Positions 33,083-42,131 of a DNA stretch of 50,334 bases are shown here, in pieces. Within the stretch, counting starts at the first letter, position 1. Each line of letters starts with the position of its first letter. Where the stretch lies: positions 125,899-176,232 of the forward strand of contig PCYA01000009.1 in assembly GCA_002762795.1 (NCBI GenBank), given 5' to 3'. Origin of the DNA: Candidatus Woesearchaeota archaeon CG10_big_fil_rev_8_21_14_0_10_37_12. GTDB taxonomy: Archaea > Nanobdellota > Nanobdellia > Woesearchaeales > ARS49. The notes beneath the pieces are model-generated. The model worked only from the letters and a program-made list of their open reading frames with translations, searched no databases and had not been told where the DNA came from. The translations under genes were made by a program, and so were the position numbers.

Positions 33083-33747
33083 GTTTCGACTTTGACGGCG
33101 TCTTAGCCCATGGACTAAACGTCAAAAGAAAATATGCAAAAAAATGGTTTGGCGTAGACCTAGAATTACACCAAACAAAAAAGGAAGGATTCAACCAATT
33201 AATGACTTCAACCGGAAAATCTGACGTGAACTACAGATCTTTGATGGACCCTCTTAACGAACAACACATCATGGAATACGAGTTACCTAAAAACTGTGTA
33301 CAAGTCTTATCAAGACTGTACACTAAGAATTGCAGATTTGTAATTATCACATCCAGAAACAATCATGACTACCCTTACGCAGTAGCTTTTGTAAAAGAAA
33401 AATTTGCAGGATTAATCAAGTACATTCACAACACATCAAACGAGCCAAAAGGGCGCTTTGTCGGCAAATTAAAACCACGAATACACATCGATGATGATTT
33501 AAGCAAACTAAGAGAACTAAAAGAGTATCCAATAGAGTTAATTTATTACCGACAGCCTGAAAACACGGGACAAGACATATCAGTTCATGAAAAAAACAGA
33601 ATCTTGGAAGCAAACTCATTTCAAGAAGCAGAGATTATTATTGAACAAATTAGAAAAACTCATGAACGCGTTTGTCAACAAGAACAAATTGAAAACACTT
33701 GGAGAAACGTAGCATTAATATTTGATAAAACGAGAGCTATTTTTTAA
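33058..33747 (+). CDS. HAD-family phosphatase-like protein overlapping the kinase
   Basis: ISFDFDGVLAHG (about residues 8-19) is HAD motif I with the DxD pair. FVIITSRN near 97 is motif II, and RIHIDDDLSKL near 141 is motif IV. The cap region is small. The protein is 229 aa. No ATG lies near the front of the frame, so translation probably begins at the TTG at 33058, inside the kinase gene, by coupling. With the kinase it forms a two-gene equivalent of a polynucleotide kinase-phosphatase, which would remove 3' phosphates while the partner adds 5' phosphates. The C-terminal 60 residues are helical and unassigned. Confidence 0.7.
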   Translation: MAENYFIISFDFDGVLAHGLNVKRKYAKKWFGVDLELHQTKKEGFNQLMTSTGKSDVNYRSLMDPLNEQHIMEYELPKNCVQVLSRLYTKNCRFVIITSRNNHDYPYAVAFVKEKFAGLIKYIHNTSNEPKGRFVGKLKPRIHIDDDLSKLRELKEYPIELIYYRQPENTGQDISVHEKNRILEANSFQEAEIIIEQIRKTHERVCQQEQIENTWRNVALIFDKTRAIF

Positions 33748-33748
33748 C

Positions 33749-34027
33749 TCACTCTGAAAAATATCTTTTTATTTTCTCAATAGCAAGATCTGTTATATTT
33801 GCAAAAAATTGTTTTGCTCGTTCATAAGCTGTATGGCGGTCTTTTGATACTTCTCGAATCAAATCTGATTCAAGCGCAGACCATAATGGGGTTCGAGCAA
33901 GCGCTTGTGCATATTGTTGTCATTCAGTTGTACGATTGCGCGCGTAGGTTAGAAGCCCTTCGATTTGTTGAGGTAAAAAACCATACAAGTCCTTTCTTTT
34001 TCCTTGTTCGGCACAATACCCTTTCAT
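33749..34027 (-). pseudogene. Small gene related to the giant kinase's N-terminal region, with in-frame TGA
   Basis: From the ATG at 34027 a 92-codon frame runs to a TGA at 33749-33751, but codon 36 is also TGA (33920-33922). The part after the internal stop reads QQYAQALARTPLWSALESDLIREVSKD. It resembles GMPYAVALSQTPLWKGLEQPLIRRSIAEN in the giant kinase (about residues 175-205). A TATA-like AATATTTTAAAT and an AATCACT/AGTGATT palindrome lie just upstream of the ATG. It may be a recently inactivated gene or contain a sequencing error. Recoding of TGA as Trp (one base from TGG) is unlikely, since other genes here use TGA as terminator. Confidence 0.6.
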
Positions 34028-34198
34028 AATCACTGTTAAGTGATTAAAATATTTAAATTTTTCGTTTACTTTTTTTTTGGGATCTTTCTAGTTCAAAGTT
34101 CGCTATCGTACTCAATTCTTATACTGCTTTAAGAATTATATACCAAACAGAGAAATTCCCTGAAAACACCCTAAAACTAGCAAAAAGGAGCTGGTTTT

Positions 34199-35755
34199 AT
34201 GGGATTAAGAAACCAATTAGAAATTACAATTCAAAGAGCAAACGAACTTATTAAACAGTACACTGCTGAGGAACAATCTCCAGAGTATGATATAAAACTC
34301 AAAGCAGCAACATATTCAGCAAAACAAGCTCTTGATGAACTGGACAATTATGAAACAACACAACACAGAACTGAAAAAACAAAAAAACGTTTTTCGCGTT
34401 TCAAACAATTTATAGATGAGGAAAAAGAAAAACTAGAAAGCTCTTATCCAGACATTCGTGCTGAACAAATTGCTGCACGAGGAAGATTAATTGCAGAATG
34501 GAATGACAAAAATAAAGCAGCGCTTGATGAATTATTAAGTGTACAAAGTCCAGATTTTCAAACAAGATATCAACGAGCAGAACAAACAGGACAAGCACAC
34601 CTACAAACACTCGAACAAATCATTACTAAAAGAAGAAAAAGAAAAACCCATGAAAAAAGAGGATCTACAAGTTCATTACCTTCACCAAAATCGTTGTGTT
34701 TAAATGACAGGCTTGACTTTGCAATACTGAACGCTTATGCTGAGAAACAAAGGTTAGCTCAGACTAGAGAAGACGCGTTTTATTCAAATATCGTAAACAA
34801 AATCATTGAGGACGCTGAAACAGGAAGCGAAATATTGAAAAGAATGCGCGCTGCAGAAGAAAAATTTGCAAGAGTCGAAGAACACAGGGGAATACAAAGA
34901 AAGCTAGAAAAAAGAATAGCCCAGAAGAAATGTGAAATAGCACAATATGCAGACCTAGCAGAAAGCACAAGAGAAAAATTATCAAGATGGCAGCTACATA
35001 ATAAAGAACTTGAAACTAAAGTAAACAATTTTAATGCAAAATATCACGAGAAAATAAGAGCTGCTGTTCTTGAGGGAGAAGATTATGACCTCAATGAAAC
35101 ATACATGCGAGATTGCCAAAGAGCACAACAAATTGTACAAAATCTTGAAGCGTATGTACGTAACATTCATTCAAATCAGGAATTAAGAAAAACCTTTTGG
35201 AAAACAATCGACTGGTTAAGAAAACACTTGTTTTATGCAACTGCTGTAGCAATATGCGAAATAGCAACTCTTGGCTATTCATACTACGCTCCAAATGTTG
35301 CACAAAAACAAGAAACAACCCAGCAAGTTATGAGCGAACTATTCCGCTCGCACCATGATTTGCGTTATGCAGTTTCAACAAAAAACAGAACGCATTTTGC
35401 AACATTTAATACGTTCAGCATACAACCGCGTTCAGAAGCAATAGAACCATTCAAAATAGACATTGAATATGATTCCTCCACCGGAGAATCTGCTCGCATT
35501 ATTATAAATCGCCTTTGGGACGGAATAAAATCAGACCACTCCGGAAAAAAATTCACTGAAATTGACGAAGCAAACTTTTTAAAAGATCTTGTTAATCATG
35601 GAGTACAATTAGGAATTAAAACAGAGCTTGGTTATTACGCTTCATGGACGGGCAGATGGAACACGCTTAGATTACAGGATAAAGATGCGTCCATTGGATT
35701 AATCACAATAGAAGGAGCAAAAGCATACAGAGGAGCATACATTTCAGGAAAATAA
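34199..35755 (+). CDS. Coiled-coil membrane protein of unknown function
   Basis: The 518-aa protein is highly helical and charged through residue about 335, with long coiled-coil stretches (AEEKFARVEEHRGIQRKLEKRIAQKKCEIAQYADLAES). One hydrophobic segment near 343-363 (LFYATAVAICEIATLGYSYY) is a likely membrane helix. A beta-rich C-terminal domain of about 150 residues follows (IEPFKIDIEYDSSTGESARIIINRLWDG). No signal peptide is present, so the coiled coil is probably cytoplasmic and the C-terminal domain external. It begins with a good ribosome site (AAAAAGGAG). No family recognised; a structural or sensor role is plausible. Confidence 0.65.
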   Translation: MGLRNQLEITIQRANELIKQYTAEEQSPEYDIKLKAATYSAKQALDELDNYETTQHRTEKTKKRFSRFKQFIDEEKEKLESSYPDIRAEQIAARGRLIAEWNDKNKAALDELLSVQSPDFQTRYQRAEQTGQAHLQTLEQIITKRRKRKTHEKRGSTSSLPSPKSLCLNDRLDFAILNAYAEKQRLAQTREDAFYSNIVNKIIEDAETGSEILKRMRAAEEKFARVEEHRGIQRKLEKRIAQKKCEIAQYADLAESTREKLSRWQLHNKELETKVNNFNAKYHEKIRAAVLEGEDYDLNETYMRDCQRAQQIVQNLEAYVRNIHSNQELRKTFWKTIDWLRKHLFYATAVAICEIATLGYSYYAPNVAQKQETTQQVMSELFRSHHDLRYAVSTKNRTHFATFNTFSIQPRSEAIEPFKIDIEYDSSTGESARIIINRLWDGIKSDHSGKKFTEIDEANFLKDLVNHGVQLGIKTELGYYASWTGRWNTLRLQDKDASIGLITIEGAKAYRGAYISGK

Positions 35756-35764
35756 AAATCCCAA

Positions 35765-35914
35765 CCACCGCAAGCGGTGGGGTGCTAAAAAATCTCCGAT
35801 TTTTGGCACAAGAAAAGCTTTGCTTTTCTTTGTATTTTTAAAGTTATGATACCCCATCGATCGCAAGAAAAACAAGGACGAACCCAACCGCCCCAAGGAG
35901 CGGGGTATCATAAC
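35765..35914 (+). ncRNA. Strongly folded intergenic element with four hairpins
   Basis: Four hairpins in 150 nt: CCACCGC/GCGGTGG (35765-35780), TGCTAAAAAATC/GATTTTTGGCA (35783-35808), a 9-bp AAGAAAAGC/GCTTTTCTT (35810-35830) followed by a T-rich run, and a 13-bp GTTATGATACCCC/GGGGTATCATAAC (35843-35914). The last loop holds CGATCG and a CCGC/GCGG stem. The first three could be a compound terminator of the gene at 34199. The last could be separate. Strand unproven. Confidence 0.45.
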
Positions 35915-36038
35915 AAATCATAATTTATTCATTCTCTAGTAATTCTTTTCTTTTCACAAACATTTAAATATCAGCTTTCTGTAATAACGTTAAACATAAA
36001 CGGGTTTGATTAAATTGTTTACAAGAGGGGTGACTAAT

Positions 36039-38456
36039 ATGAAAGCAAAATTGTTCTTTATACTAATTACATTACTTATCATCCTTGCAGTTATTCCACT
36101 TGCATTTGCACAAACACACAGCGCAAACGGAGGACATGAAGCACCAGGAGCGCCATTATTGGTCGGTTCGATATTTAGTACTAGCAAAACAGCAATCTCT
36201 CCTGAAAACGAGATTTATGTAAGATATTTGGGCAATACTAGCAATGTTTCTTTACGTATACTCTACCTTAATGAGTCAACTTGTGTTCCTTTTCAATCAA
36301 ATGCAACAGCGAGCGTTGCACCCCTGGAAATCGTTAACTTAACACCCACAATACCTGGTTTACCCTCACCAACAAATGAAAGTTACCCTTTCTTGATTTT
36401 TGTCGAAGATCAAAGCAATAACAGTCTTCTTGATGAAGCTATCATTGGAATAAAATACATAAACAACAAAACAAGCGCAGAAAACCTCTGGCAAATAAAA
36501 GCACCAAATGTTAATGATGGATCAACCATTTCAACAGCAGGAATTTTCGGATCAAACAGCACGGCATTTGGATTATTTCCAAGAAACATCCTTACACAAT
36601 TATTTTTAACCACAAGTAACACCAGCGCCCAAACAGGAGTTACTAATGTTCAAAACTTCTTAGCACTTACAACGTTCAATACATCAGTAACTGCTATTGC
36701 TTTTGATTCAAGACATGATCAAGGTGGAGATGCTGATGAAAACAACGAAACTTATGATTGTTCTGATATTGTTTCAACAGTAGCAGCGCTCAGTTTTGCA
36801 AATACTGGAACCGGAGGAATTCAAGAAAGAATACCTCCTGCTGCAACAAATACAGGTTTCAGAACAACTGCAGGAGTATCATCACTTACAACAAACCAAA
36901 CCAATGGCCGTTTATTTGGCGAGTATCTTCTTAACTCAAGCCCTGGCGGACAAGGACTTATGAATTTTATTCCTGCAAGCACTACCGCAGGAGACTCATT
37001 TAATCTTACTTATGCAGCAACATCACCCCTATCAGTATTTGGCACTCTGTCAACACCACAAGGAATATTTGACCCACAAGGATTGTTCACAGGAGCAGAT
37101 GATAACTTCCAAACAGGACTTGGCGATGGTGCAATATTAATCGGCGTTCAAAAAGGAATAACAGGAGCTACAAACATTACTGACTTTGACACCCTATTTA
37201 CAGTATACAACTCAGGAAGCTCTGCAAAAACCTACGAAGTTCAAGTTCGCTATCGAGGAGGAAATAACGGAGAAGGCTGCTTTGCAAGCGACTTCCACCT
37301 GCCAGTAGAAGCAAACGGCATTGGATACTTCAGAGCAAGCGAAGTAACACCAGGACCACAAGTATTATTTGGATTACAACCATTATATTCAGCAGTAGCA
37401 ATATTTGACCCACAAGCATCCGGAACAATGTACGCAACAGCAACATACCTTATCGGTCAAATCGCTCCCGAATGTAATGACGGAGTTGACAATGACGGAG
37501 ACGGTGGCACTGACTACGATGGAACGACAATCGATTCAAACTGTACAACTGCACAGCACAATAACGAAACAGGCACAACAAATCAACCACTTAACTTAAC
37601 TGGAATAGCAGCACTTGCAAGCGGCCTAACTTTGGACAGAGTTTCTTATGATTCCAATAATAGGCAATTCTTTTTCCCTGCAGCAGAAAGTGGACAAATG
37701 ATGATCCCTACAATTAAAGGAGGAGATCCTGCAGACTTTAACGTAATAACAGTAAACTTAAACGCTTTTGATGATATTACTACAACCACGCAAAATAAAC
37801 CAGTAAAAACAGTCATTGCAGATGAACAAGGAAATGAAATATCCAGACGCATAGGAAGCCAAACATGCGCAGTAGCAGTTACTAACAAAGCATCATTCGA
37901 TGGAGACATCGTGACCGGAGAAGCATTTAGAAACGTGTTTAATACCTCTCCGACAATGCTTTCATACACGTTTGAATATGATTCTGCAACACAATTTGCT
38001 GGCTATTACTTCTTTAACCCAAACGGATTAGACATCCCTTCAGGAGGATCTCAAGAAGGACTACCAAACGTTACAAACGTATCAGTAACACCACTATTCC
38101 ACGCAGGAGAAATCCACGGAAAAATAATAACAACAGGAGTCACAGGACAACGAGGAGACAACCACACATTCCTAGTTGCAGTAACACCAGGAGTACAAAT
38201 ACCCACAAGTGAACAAATCAATGCAACATTGCTTACTATGGCAACAGGAGGAAGTGTACTAGGCAGTCAAGGTTTTGAACCAGATACTGCAATTTGCTCA
38301 AGAAGCATCACACTGAGCTCAGCACTTGCATCAGGACGCACAATCATATTTGAGCTAACTGGTTGTGCCGTTGATCCAACCACTCTTTCACCAGGTTATG
38401 TAGTCAGAGTTGAAAGCGCCACACTAGGAACAGGCGAGACACCTGTACTAACCTAG
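36039..38456 (+). CDS. Exported surface protein, first gene of a three-gene operon
   Basis: An 805-aa secreted protein starting at the ATG at 36039, which has GGGGTGA upstream (an earlier in-frame TTG is unlikely). A Sec signal peptide, FFILITLLIILAVIPLAFAQ, is cleaved after about residue 23. The mature part is beta-rich with many N-x-S/T sequons, as in archaeal S-layer or surface glycoproteins. Near 485-510 it contains CNDGVDNDGDGGTDYDGTTIDSNC, an Asp-rich calcium-loop motif also seen in the next gene. It has no catalytic motif. No C-terminal anchor is seen, so it may be held by its operon partners. Confidence 0.75.
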   Translation: MKAKLFFILITLLIILAVIPLAFAQTHSANGGHEAPGAPLLVGSIFSTSKTAISPENEIYVRYLGNTSNVSLRILYLNESTCVPFQSNATASVAPLEIVNLTPTIPGLPSPTNESYPFLIFVEDQSNNSLLDEAIIGIKYINNKTSAENLWQIKAPNVNDGSTISTAGIFGSNSTAFGLFPRNILTQLFLTTSNTSAQTGVTNVQNFLALTTFNTSVTAIAFDSRHDQGGDADENNETYDCSDIVSTVAALSFANTGTGGIQERIPPAATNTGFRTTAGVSSLTTNQTNGRLFGEYLLNSSPGGQGLMNFIPASTTAGDSFNLTYAATSPLSVFGTLSTPQGIFDPQGLFTGADDNFQTGLGDGAILIGVQKGITGATNITDFDTLFTVYNSGSSAKTYEVQVRYRGGNNGEGCFASDFHLPVEANGIGYFRASEVTPGPQVLFGLQPLYSAVAIFDPQASGTMYATATYLIGQIAPECNDGVDNDGDGGTDYDGTTIDSNCTTAQHNNETGTTNQPLNLTGIAALASGLTLDRVSYDSNNRQFFFPAAESGQMMIPTIKGGDPADFNVITVNLNAFDDITTTTQNKPVKTVIADEQGNEISRRIGSQTCAVAVTNKASFDGDIVTGEAFRNVFNTSPTMLSYTFEYDSATQFAGYYFFNPNGLDIPSGGSQEGLPNVTNVSVTPLFHAGEIHGKIITTGVTGQRGDNHTFLVAVTPGVQIPTSEQINATLLTMATGGSVLGSQGFEPDTAICSRSITLSSALASGRTIIFELTGCAVDPTTLSPGYVVRVESATLGTGETPVLT

Positions 38457-38464
38457 GAGGCGCT

Positions 38465-39592
38465 ATGAAACGCGCTATTCTCATTTTTTCTTTGATTCTC
38501 ATTATTATTAGCGTGAGCGCGCTCGCAACATCCATACTACCAGGACCTCCAGGACCAAACAATGAAAGAAGAGGATTAATGATCCCACCTATTGTCACAG
38601 GAGATGATCAAGGATACATATCAGTTCCAGGAACAAATGCTGAAGGTATAGGAGGAGAGGATGATCCTGATCCAGAACTGCCAGGAGGAGGTGGATTTGG
38701 AGGAGGCGGCGGCAACCCACCACTCACACCAATAGCGTTTCCCTTACGACCACAAAACAATCAGATAAGTGGAGCAATAACTATCAAAACACCAACAACA
38801 GATGTAGTGCAAGGAACAAACATCCAAGCACTAATCTTTGCATCAAGCTTAGACTCATCAAGCATACAATCAAGCACAATCACAGGAGCAATAGTAAGCC
38901 CAGCAGAACCAACACAAAAAAACGCATACACAATAGCAATAATTCTTATTATCGCATTAACACTCCTAGGCATACTAGCACACCTAAACATATCCATACA
39001 CACAAAAGTAGCAATTGTTTCAGCACTATTCTTCATCGTAACATTTGCAACATTAAATGTTTCAGGACCACCAACAGGGCTTATCTCGTATCAGCCAAGC
39101 AACACATTTACTCCATTATATGTAAACAATCCTTTCACAATTTACTGGACAGGAGGAGGACCAGTAAGCTTCCTTCCAGCAAACAACACACAGTGCTCAG
39201 ACAGCATTGACAATGACGGAGATGGCTTAAATGACACTAACGATCCTGGCTGTCACACAGACGGAAACGCAAGCAATTCAGCAACTTACGTTTCAATAGA
39301 TGACCTTGAACAAGACATGATTGAGTATAACCTCTATACTTCAGACAATCGAGCACACATCAGCGAAGTAGTACAACTTGTACGCTATATCAACGGAACA
39401 AGAAGTTTCCTAATACACTGCACAGACTCAACATGCAGCACAGGAACATTCAACTGCACAGGAAGTCCTGATGTAAACGATGACAGCTCAGTTAATTCCT
39501 CAGATGTTACTTACTTACAAACAGTAGAACTTAATGGAGGCAGCCTCATATCATCAGATGCAGCACCATCAGGAGCAATATGTATAACATGA
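38465..39592 (+). CDS. Surface membrane protein with Ca-loop and dockerin-like C-terminus
   Basis: This 375-aa protein has a signal peptide (ILIFSLILIIISVSALA). A proline- and glycine-rich low-complexity stretch follows (PGGGGFGGGGG, about 75-85), then two hydrophobic segments near 158-176 and 182-198 (IAIILIIALTLLGILA, VAIVSALFFIVTF). The outer part holds CSDSIDNDGDGLNDTNDPGC, an Asp-rich calcium loop, and ends with SPDVNDDSSVNSSDVTYLQTV, the pattern of one dockerin repeat. Its ribosome site TAGGAGG overlaps the stop codon of the previous gene. The last codons overlap the next start (ATGA), so the three genes are co-translated. Probably part of a surface complex. Confidence 0.75.
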   Translation: MKRAILIFSLILIIISVSALATSILPGPPGPNNERRGLMIPPIVTGDDQGYISVPGTNAEGIGGEDDPDPELPGGGGFGGGGGNPPLTPIAFPLRPQNNQISGAITIKTPTTDVVQGTNIQALIFASSLDSSSIQSSTITGAIVSPAEPTQKNAYTIAIILIIALTLLGILAHLNISIHTKVAIVSALFFIVTFATLNVSGPPTGLISYQPSNTFTPLYVNNPFTIYWTGGGPVSFLPANNTQCSDSIDNDGDGLNDTNDPGCHTDGNASNSATYVSIDDLEQDMIEYNLYTSDNRAHISEVVQLVRYINGTRSFLIHCTDSTCSTGTFNCTGSPDVNDDSSVNSSDVTYLQTVELNGGSLISSDAAPSGAICIT

Positions 39593-41127
39593 AATTAAAA
39601 CTAGCACTACTACTCATTGGATTTTCACTACTTGCAGGAATGGTGAATGCACAAACAGGCAATCAGTTTACATTCACACCTTCCTCAACTCTTATTAATG
39701 TTACAGCAGGAGGAACATTTTCATTTAACATAACTATTACTGGGAATGCAACTGTAGAAACAAGCGGTACTGTGGCTATTAACATTTCTCAGTTAAACAC
39801 ATCAGGAAGCGTGCAAAACGTAATTTCTTTTACAAACGCAACAAGCACACACGACCTTTTTACAGGCAGCCAGTCCGGAAATGTTGTCGTTTTAGGTCTT
39901 GTTCCGACATCAGATGTTAACTTTTCTATCGTAACTGTTAACTTCACCCTTAATTACAGCGTTCCTTTTGCTGCAACTGCAGGAAACTACACACTTGTAC
40001 TCACAAATGAAACTGTAGCTGATTCAGGAGGAACTCCTCTGTCAATAAACTCATTCGGTTTACTTGATACATCTATTTCAAGCAACATAACCATTAACGT
40101 TTCCGCAGGATCAATAAATGATAGCTTGACTAAATACTGTACTATCAATCCATCAACAATTGCTCAAGGAGAAAACTTTTCTGTGTCATATTTGATTGTT
40201 CACACAGCATCAGGAACAGCAGGAGGCAATGTTGGAGGAGTTTTTGAACAAAACACCTACAACACAACAGCATTTAACGTAACTGCCGCAGCTGCCTCAA
40301 ACGCATCGTATGTATTTCAAAATTCAACACTTAATAACAGTCCAATAACTACATCACTAACAACACTCACTCAACCAATCGTAAACACCAATGGTACTGC
40401 AACACTTTACTCTATTAACTTTACAAGCTCAAACACTACGACAAACGTAGGAGCTTACCAGTTTGGGATAATTGAAACCACTTTGGAAGCTACAAACTCA
40501 ACAAACAGCCCAATCAACGACACTGCAGTAGAAAATTGTACATTAACTGTAACGACACCAAGCAGCGGATCAACAGGCACAACTCAATCCGGTGGAAGCA
40601 ACACAGCAACATCATATTATACTGCACTCAAAAATGCCGCAGGAATTTGTAATGTGTGTGCAGGAATATCAGGAGATACAACATATTCATGCTGCAGCTG
40701 GACAAGCCTTGGTTCAAGATTGTACTGTCAAAGACTTGGAGAAGAACTTGCAAATAACAGCAATAACATACTTAACCAAGGAATCTGCAAAGTTGAACCC
40801 ACAACACAATTACCAGTAACAGTATTGCCACAAAGATCAGAACCACGAGCGCCTGTAGGACAAGCAACAACCACTACACAAACAATAGCTGCTGAGAAGC
40901 CTGCACCAAAAGCAGAAATACCAACACCACAAAAAACAAAAGAACAAATAACATTTGAGTCACAAAACAATCTGCCAAAATTAATAGGCATTGCTTTGTT
41001 CCTAATATTATTGGCTGCAACAATTGCCGGAGCAGTGTACAGACGCAGTCATCCACCAGGCAACGAAACATACAATCCTACACACTTGCCCACAACATTA
41101 TCACATATGTGGCCATTTAGACACTAA
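39589..41127 (+). CDS. Cohesin-like surface protein with C-terminal membrane anchor
   Basis: The ATG at 39589 overlaps the previous stop (ATGA), giving 512 aa. A signal peptide (LALLLIGFSLLAGMVNAQ) is followed by a beta-sandwich, TFTPSSTLINVTAGGTFSFNITITGN to AGNYTLVLTNETVADSGGTPLSI. Its strand order and final Gly/Asp turn look like a cohesin domain. A second related domain with cysteines follows (about 180-330), then a Cys-rich segment CNVCAGISGDTTYSCCSW. A Pro/Thr linker leads to a C-terminal membrane helix (IGIALFLILLAATIAGAVY) before RRS. It is very rich in N-glycosylation sequons. With dockerin-like tails on the neighbouring protein and on the subtilase, it may serve as a surface scaffold. 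Confidence 0.72.
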   Translation: MKLKLALLLIGFSLLAGMVNAQTGNQFTFTPSSTLINVTAGGTFSFNITITGNATVETSGTVAINISQLNTSGSVQNVISFTNATSTHDLFTGSQSGNVVVLGLVPTSDVNFSIVTVNFTLNYSVPFAATAGNYTLVLTNETVADSGGTPLSINSFGLLDTSISSNITINVSAGSINDSLTKYCTINPSTIAQGENFSVSYLIVHTASGTAGGNVGGVFEQNTYNTTAFNVTAAAASNASYVFQNSTLNNSPITTSLTTLTQPIVNTNGTATLYSINFTSSNTTTNVGAYQFGIIETTLEATNSTNSPINDTAVENCTLTVTTPSSGSTGTTQSGGSNTATSYYTALKNAAGICNVCAGISGDTTYSCCSWTSLGSRLYCQRLGEELANNSNNILNQGICKVEPTTQLPVTVLPQRSEPRAPVGQATTTTQTIAAEKPAPKAEIPTPQKTKEQITFESQNNLPKLIGIALFLILLAATIAGAVYRRSHPPGNETYNPTHLPTTLSHMWPFRH

Positions 41128-41462
41128 GCAACCTTTTGTCCATAACTTGCTTCTTTAACAGTTTTTAGATCACTAAACAAATCTTTATAATTCACTGCAA
41201 TAATTTCCTCAAACCCATCATAACTTCTAATCAACATATTATCCTCACGCCAATATGTACAACCCACAGCTGTCAGACATTCACTGCCTTTGAATGGAAT
41301 AAACTCTTCACATTTCGTCCTAGGATCAATATACACAAGCAAATCATCATCAGGATAATACCTGAAACAATCGCTTAATCTAACATCATTGTTCTGTACA
41401 GCCTTAACAGCTTCTTGCACCAATTCTTCTATTGGCTTATCAGTTATGTTTGTTTTTACCAT
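41124..41462 (-). CDS. Hypothetical protein (112 aa)
   Basis: Not recognised. The soluble protein has an N-terminal helix (PIEELVQEAVKAVQNNDV), YYPDDDLLVYIDPRTKCEEFIPF and CLTAVGCTYWRED in the middle, and an aromatic strand near the end. It has four cysteines. I prefer the ATG at 41462 (MVKTNITD) because the 22-residue upstream extension is hydrophobic and irregular. It is convergent with the surface operon, overlapping its last gene by 4 nt. Confidence 0.55.
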   Translation of the reverse strand: MVKTNITDKPIEELVQEAVKAVQNNDVRLSDCFRYYPDDDLLVYIDPRTKCEEFIPFKGSECLTAVGCTYWREDNMLIRSYDGFEEIIAVNYKDLFSDLKTVKEASYGQKVA

Positions 41463-41648
41463 GCAAAACACAAGATAACTGCCTTTAAAGGGGCTTTCGG
41501 TGAAAAATACGAATACTTTCCGCGTCAAGACATAAACTTTACGTGATTTTCGAGGGAGTTAATATAAAGAAATATTTTTATCTTCTTATTTAAGAAGCAA
41601 TAAAAAATTTCATTATCTTTAAATATGATCAATTTATCTTTTTGTTAA

Positions 41649-42131
41649 ATGACAGAATTACTGGATGTAGTGGATGAGCAAAACAACATTGTGGGCGTTG
41701 CATTAGAAAAAGACATTTACGAACAAAGACTCAACCATCGTATCGTGCACGTGATTCTACTTAATGATAAAGGAGAACTTTGCTTACAACAGCTATCAGC
41801 GCATGTCAAATATTGCCCAGGACACTGGACCAGCAGCGCAACAGGAACAGTCAAACAAGGAGAAAAGTATGATGATGCAGCAAAAAGAATCCTAACAGAG
41901 CAGCTTGGAATTTACGCTCAACCAATAAAACTTACCGAAACACCATACGACCATTACAAAATGAGAAAATTCATGAACATTTACCGAGCTCTAGATAACG
42001 GCCCTATTAAATTCAGCAACAAATCTTTAGTAACCAGATGGTTCAGCATACCAGACATAAAAGACATGGTACAAAAGAATCAGCTGATACACCCAGAATT
42101 AGCCCACGTGATGGATGTGCTGTACAAGTAA
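41649..42131 (+). CDS. NUDIX hydrolase, isopentenyl-diphosphate-isomerase-like
   Basis: The 160-aa protein starts with the IDI-like LLDVVDEQNNIVGVA and RLNHRIVHVILLNDKGELCLQQ. The NUDIX box GTVKQGEKYDDAAKRILTEQLGI keeps the first Glu, the Arg and one of the later Glu residues, but has Ile where RE is usual and Gln for the last Glu, so metal binding may be altered. Most members of this YfcD/IDI-like group hydrolyse small nucleotides; true isomerase activity cannot be claimed. A TATA box (CTTTAAATATG) lies about 30 nt before the ATG. The last codon and stop (AAG TAA) fall inside the first unit of a heptad repeat. Confidence 0.8.
   Translation: MTELLDVVDEQNNIVGVALEKDIYEQRLNHRIVHVILLNDKGELCLQQLSAHVKYCPGHWTSSATGTVKQGEKYDDAAKRILTEQLGIYAQPIKLTETPYDHYKMRKFMNIYRALDNGPIKFSNKSLVTRWFSIPDIKDMVQKNQLIHPELAHVMDVLYK

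Noticed and set aside
33920-33922. TGA read as tryptophan (code change)
   Set aside because: TGA terminates many intact genes here, for example the nadE and ATGA-overlap genes, so general recoding is excluded.
33799-34029. Plus-strand 76-aa reading frame
   Set aside because: The opposite strand carries the better candidate, a broken gene with similarity to the kinase N-terminus and a promoter-like region.
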